In this document: one piece after another, positions 5,834 to 13,536 of the stretch | Layout of the letters: the number at the start of each line of letters is the position of its first letter | Numbering within the stretch: the first letter of the stretch is position 1 | Assembly (NCBI GenBank): GCA_947631755.1 | Contig: CANRMO010000047.1 | Coordinates: forward strand, 1 to 13,536 | Reading direction: 5' to 3' | Source: an uncultured Lachnospiraceae bacterium | Lineage (GTDB): Bacteria > Bacillota > Clostridia > Lachnospirales > Lachnospiraceae | Length of the DNA stretch: 13,536 bases | Notes under the pieces: generated by a model | What the model was told of the DNA's origin: nothing | The model's input: only the letters and a program-made list of their open reading frames with translations | Database searches by the model: none | Program-made: the position numbers and the translations under genes

Positions 5834-7912
5834 ATGGCGATTAAATTTGGAAAATGGATTTCCAGTCACAGGATTCTTGTTATCATTATGACAGTGCTCC
5901 TGCTGATACCGGCGGGGATCGGGTATATCAAAACGAGAATTAATTACGATATACTCGGCTATCTTCCCCAGTCCCTTGAGACGGTCAGCGGCCAGGATAT
6001 CATGGTAGATCAGTTTGGATCCGGGGCGTTTTCCATGGTAGTGGTTGAGGGGATGGCGAACAAGGATGTGGCGGAACTGGAAAAGAAACTGGAGGCAGTG
6101 GAGCATGTGGAGAGCGTGATCTGGTATGATGATATTGTAGATATCACTGTGCCGGTAGAGATGCTGCCGGATAAGTTTCAGGAGGCTCTGTTTAAAGGGA
6201 ATGCCACTCTGATGATCGCAATGTTTGACAATACGACGTCGGCGGATGAGACGATGGAGGCTGTCACAGCGATGCGCGGGGTAGTTGGGAAACAGGCTTT
6301 TATCAGCGGGATGTCCGGAGTTGTAACTGACATAAAAAATCTGGCTCTGGCGGAGATGCCGGTCTATGTGGCAGTTGCCGCTGGCCTGGCGTTATTGATC
6401 CTTATATTGACGATGGATTCTTTTGTCACCCCCATTATATTCCTTCTGGGTATCGGGACCGCGATCGTATTTAATATGGGGACAAATATTGTGTTCGGTG
6501 AGATTTCTTACATCACACAGGCGCTGACCGCGATTCTCCAGCTCGGTGTCACGATGGATTATTCTATTTTCCTTTTGGAGAGCTATGAGGCGAACAAAGA
6601 GCGGTTTGAGGGGGATAAACAGCGGGCTATGGCACACGCCATCAGCAATACTTTTAAGTCCGTGACGAGCAGTTCTGTGACAACGATCGCCGGATTTGCG
6701 GCTCTCTGTTTTATGACATATAAACTGGGAATGGATCTCGGTGTTGTCATGATCAAGGGCGTTGTGTTCGGGGTGATTGTCTGCCTGACATTTCTGCCAT
6801 CCCTCATTCTCTGTCTGGACGGCGTTATTGAGAAGACGAAACACCGCAATCTGATCCCGGATCTCGGCGGCCTGTCGAAAGGGATTGTAAAGATGTGGCC
6901 GGTTGCCCTCGTGCTCTTTGCCGTGCTCATCGGCCCGGCTTATTATGGAAATAAGAACTATGATATTTATTATAATATAGATTCAGGCCTTCCGGGCGAT
7001 CTGGATTCGGCGGTGGCAAATAAGAAACTGGAAGAGACATTTCAGATGAACAATGTCCATATTGTGCTGATGAAGACAGGGCTTTCCGCCAAAGAAAAAA
7101 ATAATATGCAGGCGGAGATGGAAAAAGTGGACGGCGTGAAGTGGATCCTCGGCATGAATTCTATTGTGGGCGCTAATTTCCCGGATTCTATGATCCCGGA
7201 AGAGTACCGGGAAAAACTGAGGAGCGATGAGTACGAACTGGAATTTATCTGTTCCGATTACAAGTCGGCGACGGATGAGGTAAACGCCCAGCTCGATTCC
7301 CTCAATGGAATCGTGAAGAAATACAGCCCGGAGTCTATGGTGATCGGCGAGGCGCCGCTGATGAAAGATCTGCAGGACACGACAGATGTTGACCTGGCCC
7401 ATGTCAATACCGTTTCCGTCCTGGCCATCTTTATCATTATTATGATTACCTTTAAATCCATCACGATCCCGGTCATACTGGTGTCGATCATAGAGTTTGC
7501 CATATTCCTCAATATGTCGGTGCCTTTTTATACAGGTGAGTCGCTGCCGTTTGTGGCGAGTATTGTGATCGGGACGATCCAGCTAGGGGCTACGGTGGAC
7601 TATGCGATCCTTATGACAAACCGCTACCACAAAGAGCGGACGATCCAGCACAAGACGAAAAAGGAGGCCATTGCCATTGCCCACAGCACATCGGTAAAAT
7701 CCATTATCATCAGCGGATTGTGCCTGTTTGCATCGACATTCGGCGTTACCATATCTTCTAATATTGATATGATAAAAGCAATCTGTGTCCTGCTGGCCAG
7801 GGGCGCGGTCATCAGTACAGTGGTGGTTATTGTGATGCTGCCGGCGATGCTGACGGTGTTTGATAAGATTATCTGCAAGACTACATGGGACATGAGAAGG
7901 ATTGATTATTAA
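5834..7912 (+). CDS. MMPL/RND-superfamily transporter
   Basis: 692-residue polytopic membrane protein of the MMPL branch of the RND superfamily. It has two similar halves, each with one transmembrane helix (about 13-31 and 355-371), a large exterior domain (about 35-170 and 375-520) and a five-helix bundle (about 175-330 and 523-675). The conserved acidic residues of TM4 and TM10 are present as LGVTMDYSIFLLESY (Asp242) and LGATVDYAILMTNRY (Asp589), consistent with proton-driven export of a lipid or amphiphile. The ATG at 5834 is chosen: GAAAAGAGG precedes it and the protein then begins MAIKFGKWISSHRIL. The frame is open to a TTG at 5720, but that triplet is part of the -35 box. It is first in the operon, 54 bases before the secreted heptad-repeat protein. 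Substrate unknown. Confidence 0.92.
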   Translation: MAIKFGKWISSHRILVIIMTVLLLIPAGIGYIKTRINYDILGYLPQSLETVSGQDIMVDQFGSGAFSMVVVEGMANKDVAELEKKLEAVEHVESVIWYDDIVDITVPVEMLPDKFQEALFKGNATLMIAMFDNTTSADETMEAVTAMRGVVGKQAFISGMSGVVTDIKNLALAEMPVYVAVAAGLALLILILTMDSFVTPIIFLLGIGTAIVFNMGTNIVFGEISYITQALTAILQLGVTMDYSIFLLESYEANKERFEGDKQRAMAHAISNTFKSVTSSSVTTIAGFAALCFMTYKLGMDLGVVMIKGVVFGVIVCLTFLPSLILCLDGVIEKTKHRNLIPDLGGLSKGIVKMWPVALVLFAVLIGPAYYGNKNYDIYYNIDSGLPGDLDSAVANKKLEETFQMNNVHIVLMKTGLSAKEKNNMQAEMEKVDGVKWILGMNSIVGANFPDSMIPEEYREKLRSDEYELEFICSDYKSATDEVNAQLDSLNGIVKKYSPESMVIGEAPLMKDLQDTTDVDLAHVNTVSVLAIFIIIMITFKSITIPVILVSIIEFAIFLNMSVPFYTGESLPFVASIVIGTIQLGATVDYAILMTNRYHKERTIQHKTKKEAIAIAHSTSVKSIIISGLCLFASTFGVTISSNIDMIKAICVLLARGAVISTVVVIVMLPAMLTVFDKIICKTTWDMRRIDY

Positions 7913-7966
7913 ATGAAATAAATGGTAAGAAAATATAATATAGAATCATTATCAGGAGGAAGAGCT

Positions 7967-9988
7967 ATGAATAAGAATGTGAAAAAAATCGGAAGAAGCG
8001 CTCTTAGCGGCGTGCTCGTGCTTGGCATGGTATTTTGCAACAGCGCATTTGTGGAGGCGAAGAAAGTCAGCAAGAAAGAGTCGGTCTATGTGACGGCCGG
8101 GGCTGACGGCGCGGTCAGCCAGATCACGGTATCGGACTGGCTGAAAGATTCGGGCCTTATGAAAGGGACGATCTCAGACCAGTCGGATCTCACTGACATC
8201 ACAAATGTAAAGGGAGAGGAAAAGTTTACCCAGTCCGGCGAGTCGGTGGAGTGGAACGCTTCGGAACAGGACATTTACTATCAGGGGAAATCGTCGGCAG
8301 AGCTCCCGGTGGGCGTTGCGATCACTTATTCTCTGGACGGGGAGGAGATGAGCGCGGAAGATATGGTGGGAAAGAGCGGCAAGATGGAGATGCATGTGGC
8401 CTACACAAATAAGTCAAAGCAGAAAAAGAAAGTAAATGGGAAAGAGGTCACGGTATATACGCCGTTTGTCATGGTGACTGGCATGATCCTCTCATCGGAT
8501 ACATTTTCCCATGTCGAGATCGACAACGGGCGCGTCATAAGTGACGGCTCAAAGGAAATCGTGGTGGGACTTGGCGTGCCGGGGCTGGCGGAGAGCCTTG
8601 ATCTGGATAAGGACGCCGCGGAGAATGTTCCCAGTGATTTTACAGTGACGGCGGATGTGACAGAGTTCTCAATGGGAAATACGTTTACTTTTGCCAGCCC
8701 AAGCCTCTTAGATGAGTTGGATCTGGATGATTCGGACACGCTGGATGAGCTGGAGGATAAGCTGGATGACCTCACAGATGCGGCCTCGGAGCTGGTGGAC
8801 GGATTGGATACCCTGTCGGACAATATGTCTCTTTTCCATGACAAAATGGGGGAATTGAGAAAGAAAGCGAAAAAGTATGAAAAAGACGGGGTAAAAAAAG
8901 TAACAGGCGGAATTAAGGATCTTGCAAAGAATGGGAAGAAACTGGTGTCTGGCGTCAACCAGTACACAGACGGCGCGACAAGCCTTGCGAAAGGGGCGAA
9001 GGCATATGTGGACGGCGCCGGTAAGATTGCGTCGGGAAACAGTAAGCTCTATGATGCGGTAAAGGATCTGCCCGGACAGCTGAATACTTTTGACAGTGGG
9101 CTTTCCACTTACACAGCAGCAGTGGATAAGATGGGGAGCAAGGAGAATGTGAAGAAACTGAAAGAGGGGACAAAGGCAGTATCAGACGGCATCACTGCCA
9201 TTCATGAGAATCTTGAGACGCTCGAGAAATCCTATGACTACAACCAGCAAGTTATTGACGGGCTTGTTCAGCTGGAGCAGGCTTATACTGCCGCCGGCAT
9301 GGATGTCTCTGACATTAAAAAACTCCGCACATCACTGGAGACTGTCACTGAGCAGCAAAAGACAGGGATCCAGCAGTTGAAAGCGGCAACTTCTGCCGCC
9401 GGCGATCTGAAGAAAGGGGCCGATGCTGTCACTTCAGGAGTGGGGACGGTCATGGACAGCCTGAGCACCCTGTCCGGCAATTCTTCTACTCTGACGGATG
9501 CCAGCTCCAAGTTAAAGGGCAGTATGCCGACACTGGTTGCCAGTGTGAAGGAATTAAAAGAGGGCGGGGAAGAGCTGACGAAAAATAACAAGAGTTTAAA
9601 GAGCGGCGCGAACCAGGTTACAAAGGCTGGCAAGACGATGAAGAGCAGCGCCAAAAAGCTCAATAAGGGAATGAAGAAACTGAATCAGGGGGGAAAGAGC
9701 CTGAACAGTGCAACGAGCCAGCTGATCCAGGGGATCGTGAAATTGGATGTGGCCAGCGGAAAATTGGAAAATGGTTCTTCCCAATTGGCCGAGGGTATGG
9801 TAGAATTTAACAATAAGGGAATCCGCAAATTAGAGAATACTTATGAGGAGGACTTTAAGACAGTGCTTGACCGCCTGGATGCTGTGCTGGCTGCCGGCAG
9901 AGATTACAAGAGTTTCAGCGGGCTCGGGAAAGCGATGGACGGCGAAGTGAAGTTCATTATTGAGACAGAATCAGTGGATGCGGACTAA
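7967..9988 (+). CDS. Secreted xxxLxxG heptad-repeat protein, MMPL partner
   Basis: 673 residues. A signal peptide is visible (KNVKKIGR, hydrophobic ALSGVLVLGMVF, probable cleavage after AFVEA near residue 31). Residues about 35-240 look beta-rich and I do not recognise the fold. An acidic stretch (248-269, LDELDLDDSD...) leads into long x-x-x-Leu-x-x-Gly heptads: about 309-392, with units such as GKKLVSG, ATSLAKG and AKAYVDG, and 528-611, twelve uninterrupted units such as KKLNKGM and KKLNQGG. This repeat type (TIGR03057-like) is known from exterior domains of YhgE/Pip-type membrane proteins. No C-terminal membrane helix, sortase motif or lipobox is present, so attachment must be through another protein. 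The ATG at 7967 follows AGGAGGAAGAG; the longer frame from 7922 has no ribosome binding site. Context suggests an extracellular partner of the MMPL transporter. Confidence 0.85.
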   Translation: MNKNVKKIGRSALSGVLVLGMVFCNSAFVEAKKVSKKESVYVTAGADGAVSQITVSDWLKDSGLMKGTISDQSDLTDITNVKGEEKFTQSGESVEWNASEQDIYYQGKSSAELPVGVAITYSLDGEEMSAEDMVGKSGKMEMHVAYTNKSKQKKKVNGKEVTVYTPFVMVTGMILSSDTFSHVEIDNGRVISDGSKEIVVGLGVPGLAESLDLDKDAAENVPSDFTVTADVTEFSMGNTFTFASPSLLDELDLDDSDTLDELEDKLDDLTDAASELVDGLDTLSDNMSLFHDKMGELRKKAKKYEKDGVKKVTGGIKDLAKNGKKLVSGVNQYTDGATSLAKGAKAYVDGAGKIASGNSKLYDAVKDLPGQLNTFDSGLSTYTAAVDKMGSKENVKKLKEGTKAVSDGITAIHENLETLEKSYDYNQQVIDGLVQLEQAYTAAGMDVSDIKKLRTSLETVTEQQKTGIQQLKAATSAAGDLKKGADAVTSGVGTVMDSLSTLSGNSSTLTDASSKLKGSMPTLVASVKELKEGGEELTKNNKSLKSGANQVTKAGKTMKSSAKKLNKGMKKLNQGGKSLNSATSQLIQGIVKLDVASGKLENGSSQLAEGMVEFNNKGIRKLENTYEEDFKTVLDRLDAVLAAGRDYKSFSGLGKAMDGEVKFIIETESVDAD

Positions 9989-10011
9989 ACGGCGCAGAAA
10001 AGAGGGATACC

Positions 10012-10659
10012 ATGGGAAAACTGGATGAGAAAAAGAAAAGAAAGAGGGAATCTCTTCTGAGTGCTGCATTTACGCTGTTTACATCCCAGGGGATCAATGA
10101 CACTTCAATCTCAGATATTGCCAAGAGAGCCAATATGGCAAAGGGAACTTTTTATCTGTATTTCAAGGATAAATTTGACTTGCGGGATAAGCTGATCGCC
10201 TCTAAGGCGACGCAGCTGTTCCGCCAGGCCAGTGAGGATCTGATGAGACAGAAACCGGAGGCGCTGTCGCTGGAGGAGAAAGTGATCTTTATTGCAGATT
10301 CAGTGATCGATCAGTTGAATCAGGACAAAATTTTATTGCGGTTTATCTCAAAAAATTTAAGCTGGGGTGTATTCCACAGTGCTCTTCTGACGGGTACGGA
10401 GGAGAGTGGGGGATACAGTTTTTATGATGGTTATAGTGCTCTGTTGGAGAAGTCGGGGAGAACATTCAGGAATCCGGATCTCATGCTGTATATGATCGTG
10501 GAGCTGATCAGTTCCACCTGCTACAATGTCATTCTGCAGCAGGAGCCGGTCTCTCTTGATGAATTGAAACCGGAATTGTACGGGGCCATCAAGGATATGA
10601 TCAGCAGACAGGAGTTCGGCAAGGATGAAGAAATTACTGCGTTTTATGAAAGAGTATAA
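10012..10659 (+). CDS. TetR/AcrR-family transcriptional regulator
   Basis: 215 residues. The N-terminal DNA-binding domain reads SLLSAAFTLFTSQGINDTSISDIAKRANMAKGTFYLYFKDKFDL, the full TetR signature with the helix-turn-helix at about 31-50. The remaining residues form the helical ligand-binding and dimerisation domain, which is too variable to name a ligand. Start supported by AAAAGAGGG five bases upstream. It sits third in the transporter operon, 23 bases after the heptad-repeat gene, and its last 35 bases overlap the ABC gene in another frame. It most likely represses the promoter at 5720 through the paired sites at 5721-5779 and so controls its own synthesis; this is inferred from position and site symmetry. 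Confidence 0.93.
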   Translation: MGKLDEKKKRKRESLLSAAFTLFTSQGINDTSISDIAKRANMAKGTFYLYFKDKFDLRDKLIASKATQLFRQASEDLMRQKPEALSLEEKVIFIADSVIDQLNQDKILLRFISKNLSWGVFHSALLTGTEESGGYSFYDGYSALLEKSGRTFRNPDLMLYMIVELISSTCYNVILQQEPVSLDELKPELYGAIKDMISRQEFGKDEEITAFYERV

Positions 10660-12355
10660 AAAGGAGAGTGTACTGGCTCCTTTGTTTAAGCTTTTGGAGG
10701 CATTGTTTGAGCTGTTTGTGCCTCTTGTCATGGCGAGGATCATTGATGTGGGTATCATCAGAGAGGATTCTGGCACGATATTTTCCATGGGGGGAGTATT
10801 GATCCTCCTGGCGGCCGTGGGGCTGGCGGCGTCTCTGACTGCCCAGTATTTTTCAGCGAAGGCGGCTGTTGGGTTTACGACGAAATTGAAGCACGAATTG
10901 TTCGGACACATACAGAAACTGTCATTTGGCGACATCGACCGGGTGGGGACGTCTACTATGATCACCCGGATGACAAGTGACGTAAACCAGGTGCAGAGCG
11001 GGGTCAACCTCGTCCTGCGCCTGTTTCTGCGTTCGCCCTGCGTCGTTGTGGGCGCAATGATCATGGCATTTACCATTGATGTGAAGGCCGCCCTCATTTT
11101 TGCGGTGGCGATCCCTCTTCTCTGTATCGTCGTGTTTGGCGTTATGCTCATCAGCATCCCGCTCTACAAAAAGGTACAGGCAGCACTGGATGGGATCCTC
11201 GGGCGGACGAGAGAGAATCTGACCGGCGCCAGAGTCCTCAGGGCTTTTAACAAACAGGAGGAAGAGCGGGCTTGTTTTACTGAGGAAAATGATATGCTGA
11301 ATAAGGTTCAGATGTCGGTGGGGCGGATTTCTGCCCTGATGAATCCGGTCACATATGTGATTATTAACGCGGCTGTTATCTATCTGATCTGGACCGGCGC
11401 CATCCAGGTCAATATGGGTGCTCTCACACAGGGCCAGGTTGTGGCGCTAATCAATTATATGTCGCAGATTCTTGTGGAACTTGTGAAGTTTGCCAATCTG
11501 ATTGTCAGCATTAATAAGGCTGTGGCATGCGGGAATCGGATACAGGAGCTCTTTGAGATGGAGCCGGGTCTCGTTGAGGCGGACAGGACAAAAAGCCCCT
11601 GTGGGAAAACGGAGCAGATCGTTGTCTTTGACCACGTGGATCTCGTGTACCCGGGAGCTGGTGCAGAGGCTCTGTCGGAGATCAATTTTGTCGTGCGCCG
11701 GGGTGAGACGGTGGGCATCATCGGCGGCACCGGTTCGGGAAAGACGTCGCTTGTGCATCTGATTCCCCGCTTTTATGATATAACCGGTGGCCGCCTCTTT
11801 GTGGACGGGCTGGAGACGAATCAGTATTTCCTAAGTGAGCTGAGAAGCAAGGTGGGGATCGTCCTGCAAAAATCGGTTCTCTTTGAGGGGACGATCCGCT
11901 CAAATCTTCTCTGGGGAAAGAGCGATGCGACGGAGGAGGAGATGTGGCAGGCGCTGCGGATCGCTCAGGCGGAAGAGATTGTGCGGAAGAAGAAACGGGG
12001 CCTGGACGAGCCGGTGGAGCAGGAGGGACGCAATTTCTCCGGTGGACAGAGACAGCGCCTCACGATTGCGAGAGCTCTTGTGAGACGGCCGGAGATTCTG
12101 ATTTTGGATGACAGCGCCTCGGCCCTGGACTATGCCACGGATGCGGCGCTGCGAAAGGCGATCCGGGAGGAACTGACGGACATGACATTGTTTATTGTAT
12201 CCCAGCGGGCGGCGTCCGTCCGCAATGCAGACAAGATCGTAGTTCTGGATGACGGGGTGATCGCCGGCCTGGGAACCCACGACGAACTCATTGGCTCCTG
12301 TGAGGTCTACCGGGAGATCTATGAGAGCCAGTACGGAAAGGAGAGCGGATCCTAA
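10625..12355 (+). CDS. ABC exporter half-transporter with degenerate ATPase site
   Basis: 576 residues: a six-helix exporter membrane domain (about 15-300) fused to an ATP-binding domain. Motifs: Walker A GGTGSGKT (367-374), Q-loop Gln415, signature FSGGQ (471-475), Walker B ILILDD (491-496), D-loop SALD (499-502). The residue after the Walker B Asp is Asp496 instead of the catalytic Glu, and the switch residue is Gln527 (IVSQRAAS) instead of His. The same pair of changes is known from the degenerate subunit of heterodimeric exporters such as TM287 of TM287/288, so this protein is expected to need a partner with a consensus site; none is adjacent. ATG at 10625 has GGAG ten bases upstream, within the TetR gene, giving a 35-base overlap. 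The stop TAA overlaps the next start codon. Substrate unknown. Confidence 0.92.
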   Translation: MKKLLRFMKEYKKESVLAPLFKLLEALFELFVPLVMARIIDVGIIREDSGTIFSMGGVLILLAAVGLAASLTAQYFSAKAAVGFTTKLKHELFGHIQKLSFGDIDRVGTSTMITRMTSDVNQVQSGVNLVLRLFLRSPCVVVGAMIMAFTIDVKAALIFAVAIPLLCIVVFGVMLISIPLYKKVQAALDGILGRTRENLTGARVLRAFNKQEEERACFTEENDMLNKVQMSVGRISALMNPVTYVIINAAVIYLIWTGAIQVNMGALTQGQVVALINYMSQILVELVKFANLIVSINKAVACGNRIQELFEMEPGLVEADRTKSPCGKTEQIVVFDHVDLVYPGAGAEALSEINFVVRRGETVGIIGGTGSGKTSLVHLIPRFYDITGGRLFVDGLETNQYFLSELRSKVGIVLQKSVLFEGTIRSNLLWGKSDATEEEMWQALRIAQAEEIVRKKKRGLDEPVEQEGRNFSGGQRQRLTIARALVRRPEILILDDSASALDYATDAALRKAIREELTDMTLFIVSQRAASVRNADKIVVLDDGVIAGLGTHDELIGSCEVYREIYESQYGKESGS

Positions 12356-13305
12356 TGAATGAAAAAAAGATTTCGATTGTGATCCCTGCTTATAAAGATG
12401 AGTATCTGGGCAGGTGCATTGACAGCGTACTGGGGCAGACTTATCCGAATTTTGAGCTGGTTGTTGTGAACGATGCCTCGCCGTATCCGGTCGGCGAGGT
12501 TGTGGCGCGCTATGAGGATGCCAGGATCCGCTATTTTGAAAATGAGGAGAATATCGGTGAAGTTGAGCTGGTACGGAACTGGAACAAATGCCTGGCGTAC
12601 TGTACCGGGGATTATGTGATCTGCATGGGGGACGATGATAAGCTGCTGCCGGACTGCCTGAAATATTACATGGCGCTGATACAGAAGTACCCACAGTGCA
12701 AAGTTTACCATATGCAGTCCCAGATCATTGACGAAGAGGATGAGATCATGGATATACAGTCCGCCCGCCCGGAGTTTGAGACGGTGTATTCCTTTATGTG
12801 GCATGAGGTAAAAGAATACCGGAAACAGTTTATCGGTGATTTTATGTTTGACACAGAGTATCTGAGGAGCCTCGGCGGATTTTATTATCTGCCGTGCGCC
12901 TGGCACTCAGACCGGATCAGTGTGATGAGGGCGGCGGAGAAATACGGCATTGCAAACTGCCCGGAATATGGGTTTCAGTACCGCAAGAACAGAAGCAGTA
13001 TTTCCTCCGGGGGATCCCACGAAAGAAAATGCGATGCGTGGCTGATGGCGGACGAGTGGTACAGAGAATTTCTGGGGACAAGGCCGGAAGACGAAAAGGA
13101 TGGGCTCTACTACGATGGGGTTGTGCGTTTCTGGCCGGATTTCCGGCAGAAGAACATTATGGAGTCCGTGCTGTCAGATATGAGGGCGAAACCTTTTCGT
13201 TTTATTTTCTGGTGGAGGAAGAGAAAGACATATCATTATTCCGGGCTGCAGCTCTTTAAATTATTCTGTCACGCGGTGATCGGGCATCTGGGACTGGGTT
13301 CCTGA
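12355..13305 (+). CDS. Family 2 glycosyltransferase
   Basis: 316-residue GT-A-fold glycosyltransferase. The N-terminus reads ISIVIPAYKDEYLGRCIDSVLGQTYPNFELVVVNDAS, the classical GT2 nucleotide-sugar-binding opening (Asp40 in VVVNDAS), and GDYVICMGDDDKLLPD carries the metal-binding DxD (93-95). The C-terminal part is basic and aromatic but has no clear membrane helix, so the enzyme is probably cytoplasmic or membrane-peripheral. It should add a sugar to a lipid-linked oligosaccharide or other surface glycan; donor and acceptor are not readable. The start ATG shares its A with the TAA of the ABC gene (TAATG), and AAAGGAG lies 11 bases upstream. A flippase gene follows after 11 bases, which points to a polysaccharide cluster. 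Confidence 0.92.
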   Translation: MNEKKISIVIPAYKDEYLGRCIDSVLGQTYPNFELVVVNDASPYPVGEVVARYEDARIRYFENEENIGEVELVRNWNKCLAYCTGDYVICMGDDDKLLPDCLKYYMALIQKYPQCKVYHMQSQIIDEEDEIMDIQSARPEFETVYSFMWHEVKEYRKQFIGDFMFDTEYLRSLGGFYYLPCAWHSDRISVMRAAEKYGIANCPEYGFQYRKNRSSISSGGSHERKCDAWLMADEWYREFLGTRPEDEKDGLYYDGVVRFWPDFRQKNIMESVLSDMRAKPFRFIFWWRKRKTYHYSGLQLFKLFCHAVIGHLGLGS

Positions 13306-13316
13306 GGAGGGAGTGT

Positions 13317-13536
13317 ATGAAAAAGAGGTCTCTGGCGGTAAATGCGGTATTCAGCTCGCTGAATTCGTTTTTGTCCATTATTTTCCCGCTGATCACATTC
13401 CCCTATATTTCGAGGATTCTACAGGTGGACAATATAGGGGCAGTCAATTTCGGGAGCTCAGTGCTGAGCTATTTTATTCTGATCGCCGCGTTCGGGATCA
13501 ATACTTTTGCCATCCGGAACGGCTCCGGTATACGTG
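13317..13536 (+). CDS. Wzx-like polysaccharide flippase, N-terminal fragment (cut by window)
   Basis: Seventy-three codons are visible. They read MKKRSLAVNAVFSSLNSF, then LSIIFPLITFPYISRIL, VDNIGAVNFGSSVLSYFILIAAFGI and NTFAIRNGSGIR. The ITFPYISRIL segment, the NIGAVNFGSSVLSYF segment and the closing R(N)G..IR are characteristic of the first helices of Wzx/RfbX-type oligosaccharide flippases (MOP superfamily), which move lipid-linked repeat units across the membrane. The ATG at 13317 is preceded by a near-perfect GAGGAGGGAG (13304-13313) that overlaps the glycosyltransferase stop. The gene continues beyond the window, so full length and completeness are unknown. Confidence 0.85.
   Translation, partial: MKKRSLAVNAVFSSLNSFLSIIFPLITFPYISRILQVDNIGAVNFGSSVLSYFILIAAFGINTFAIRNGSGIR

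Noticed and set aside
8401..8967. 188-codon Ser-rich minus-strand open frame
   Set aside because: Ser/Phe-rich antisense of the Lys/Asp/Gly-rich heptad-protein codons, an expected composition artefact.
10357..11157. 266-codon minus-strand open frame across the TetR/ABC junction
   Set aside because: Low-complexity Thr/Arg/Met/Ile composition and no motif; it lies opposite two well-supported genes.
11900..12694. 264-codon minus-strand open frame opposite the ABC and glycosyltransferase genes
   Set aside because: No recognisable domain or ribosome binding site; it crosses two real plus-strand genes.

Overview
The window looks like a chromosomal segment of a Gram-positive Firmicute, most probably a Lachnospiraceae/Clostridium cluster XIVa gut anaerobe. 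This is inferred from moderate GC, strong AGGAGG-type ribosome binding sites, AGA/AGG-rich arginine codons, and clostridial-type protein families (short GlgP, ECF sigma/anti-sigma pair, heptad-repeat secreted protein). I see no rRNA, tRNA, CRISPR array, transposase or phage gene.

Layout. (1) 1-3101, plus strand: the 3' part of a thioredoxin reductase (trxB), then a complete glycogen/alpha-glucan phosphorylase. (2) 3091-3148: a 17-bp tandem repeat that runs from the phosphorylase stop codon to the stop codon of the convergent next gene. (3) 3146-4039, minus strand: a compact subtilase with an intact catalytic triad but no visible signal peptide or propeptide. (4) 4040-4244: a divergent regulatory region with a perfect 10-bp inverted repeat. 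(5) 4245-5595, plus: an ECF sigma factor overlapping a single-pass, cysteine-rich probable anti-sigma factor, closed by a strong intrinsic terminator at 5661-5699. (6) 5720-13536, plus: a good sigma-A-type promoter framed by two TetR-type operator-like sites. It is followed by an MMPL/RND-type transporter, a secreted xxxLxxG heptad-repeat protein, a TetR regulator, an ABC exporter half-subunit, a family 2 glycosyltransferase and the start of a Wzx-like flippase. No terminator is visible between these genes, and TetR/ABC and ABC/glycosyltransferase overlap.

How the genes may work together. The MMPL protein and the secreted heptad-repeat protein look like an inner pump plus extracellular partner. 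The TetR protein encoded just downstream is the obvious candidate to bind the paired operators and autoregulate the set. The ABC subunit carries two substitutions (Asp for the catalytic Glu, Gln for the switch His) that mark the degenerate half of heterodimeric exporters, yet no partner gene lies beside it. The glycosyltransferase and flippase suggest that the operon runs into a surface-polysaccharide cluster continuing past the right edge.

The most interesting items are the MMPL/heptad-protein/TetR module with its operators, the apparently orphan degenerate ABC half-transporter, and the stop-to-stop tandem hairpin repeat. All functional links are inferences from sequence and gene order.
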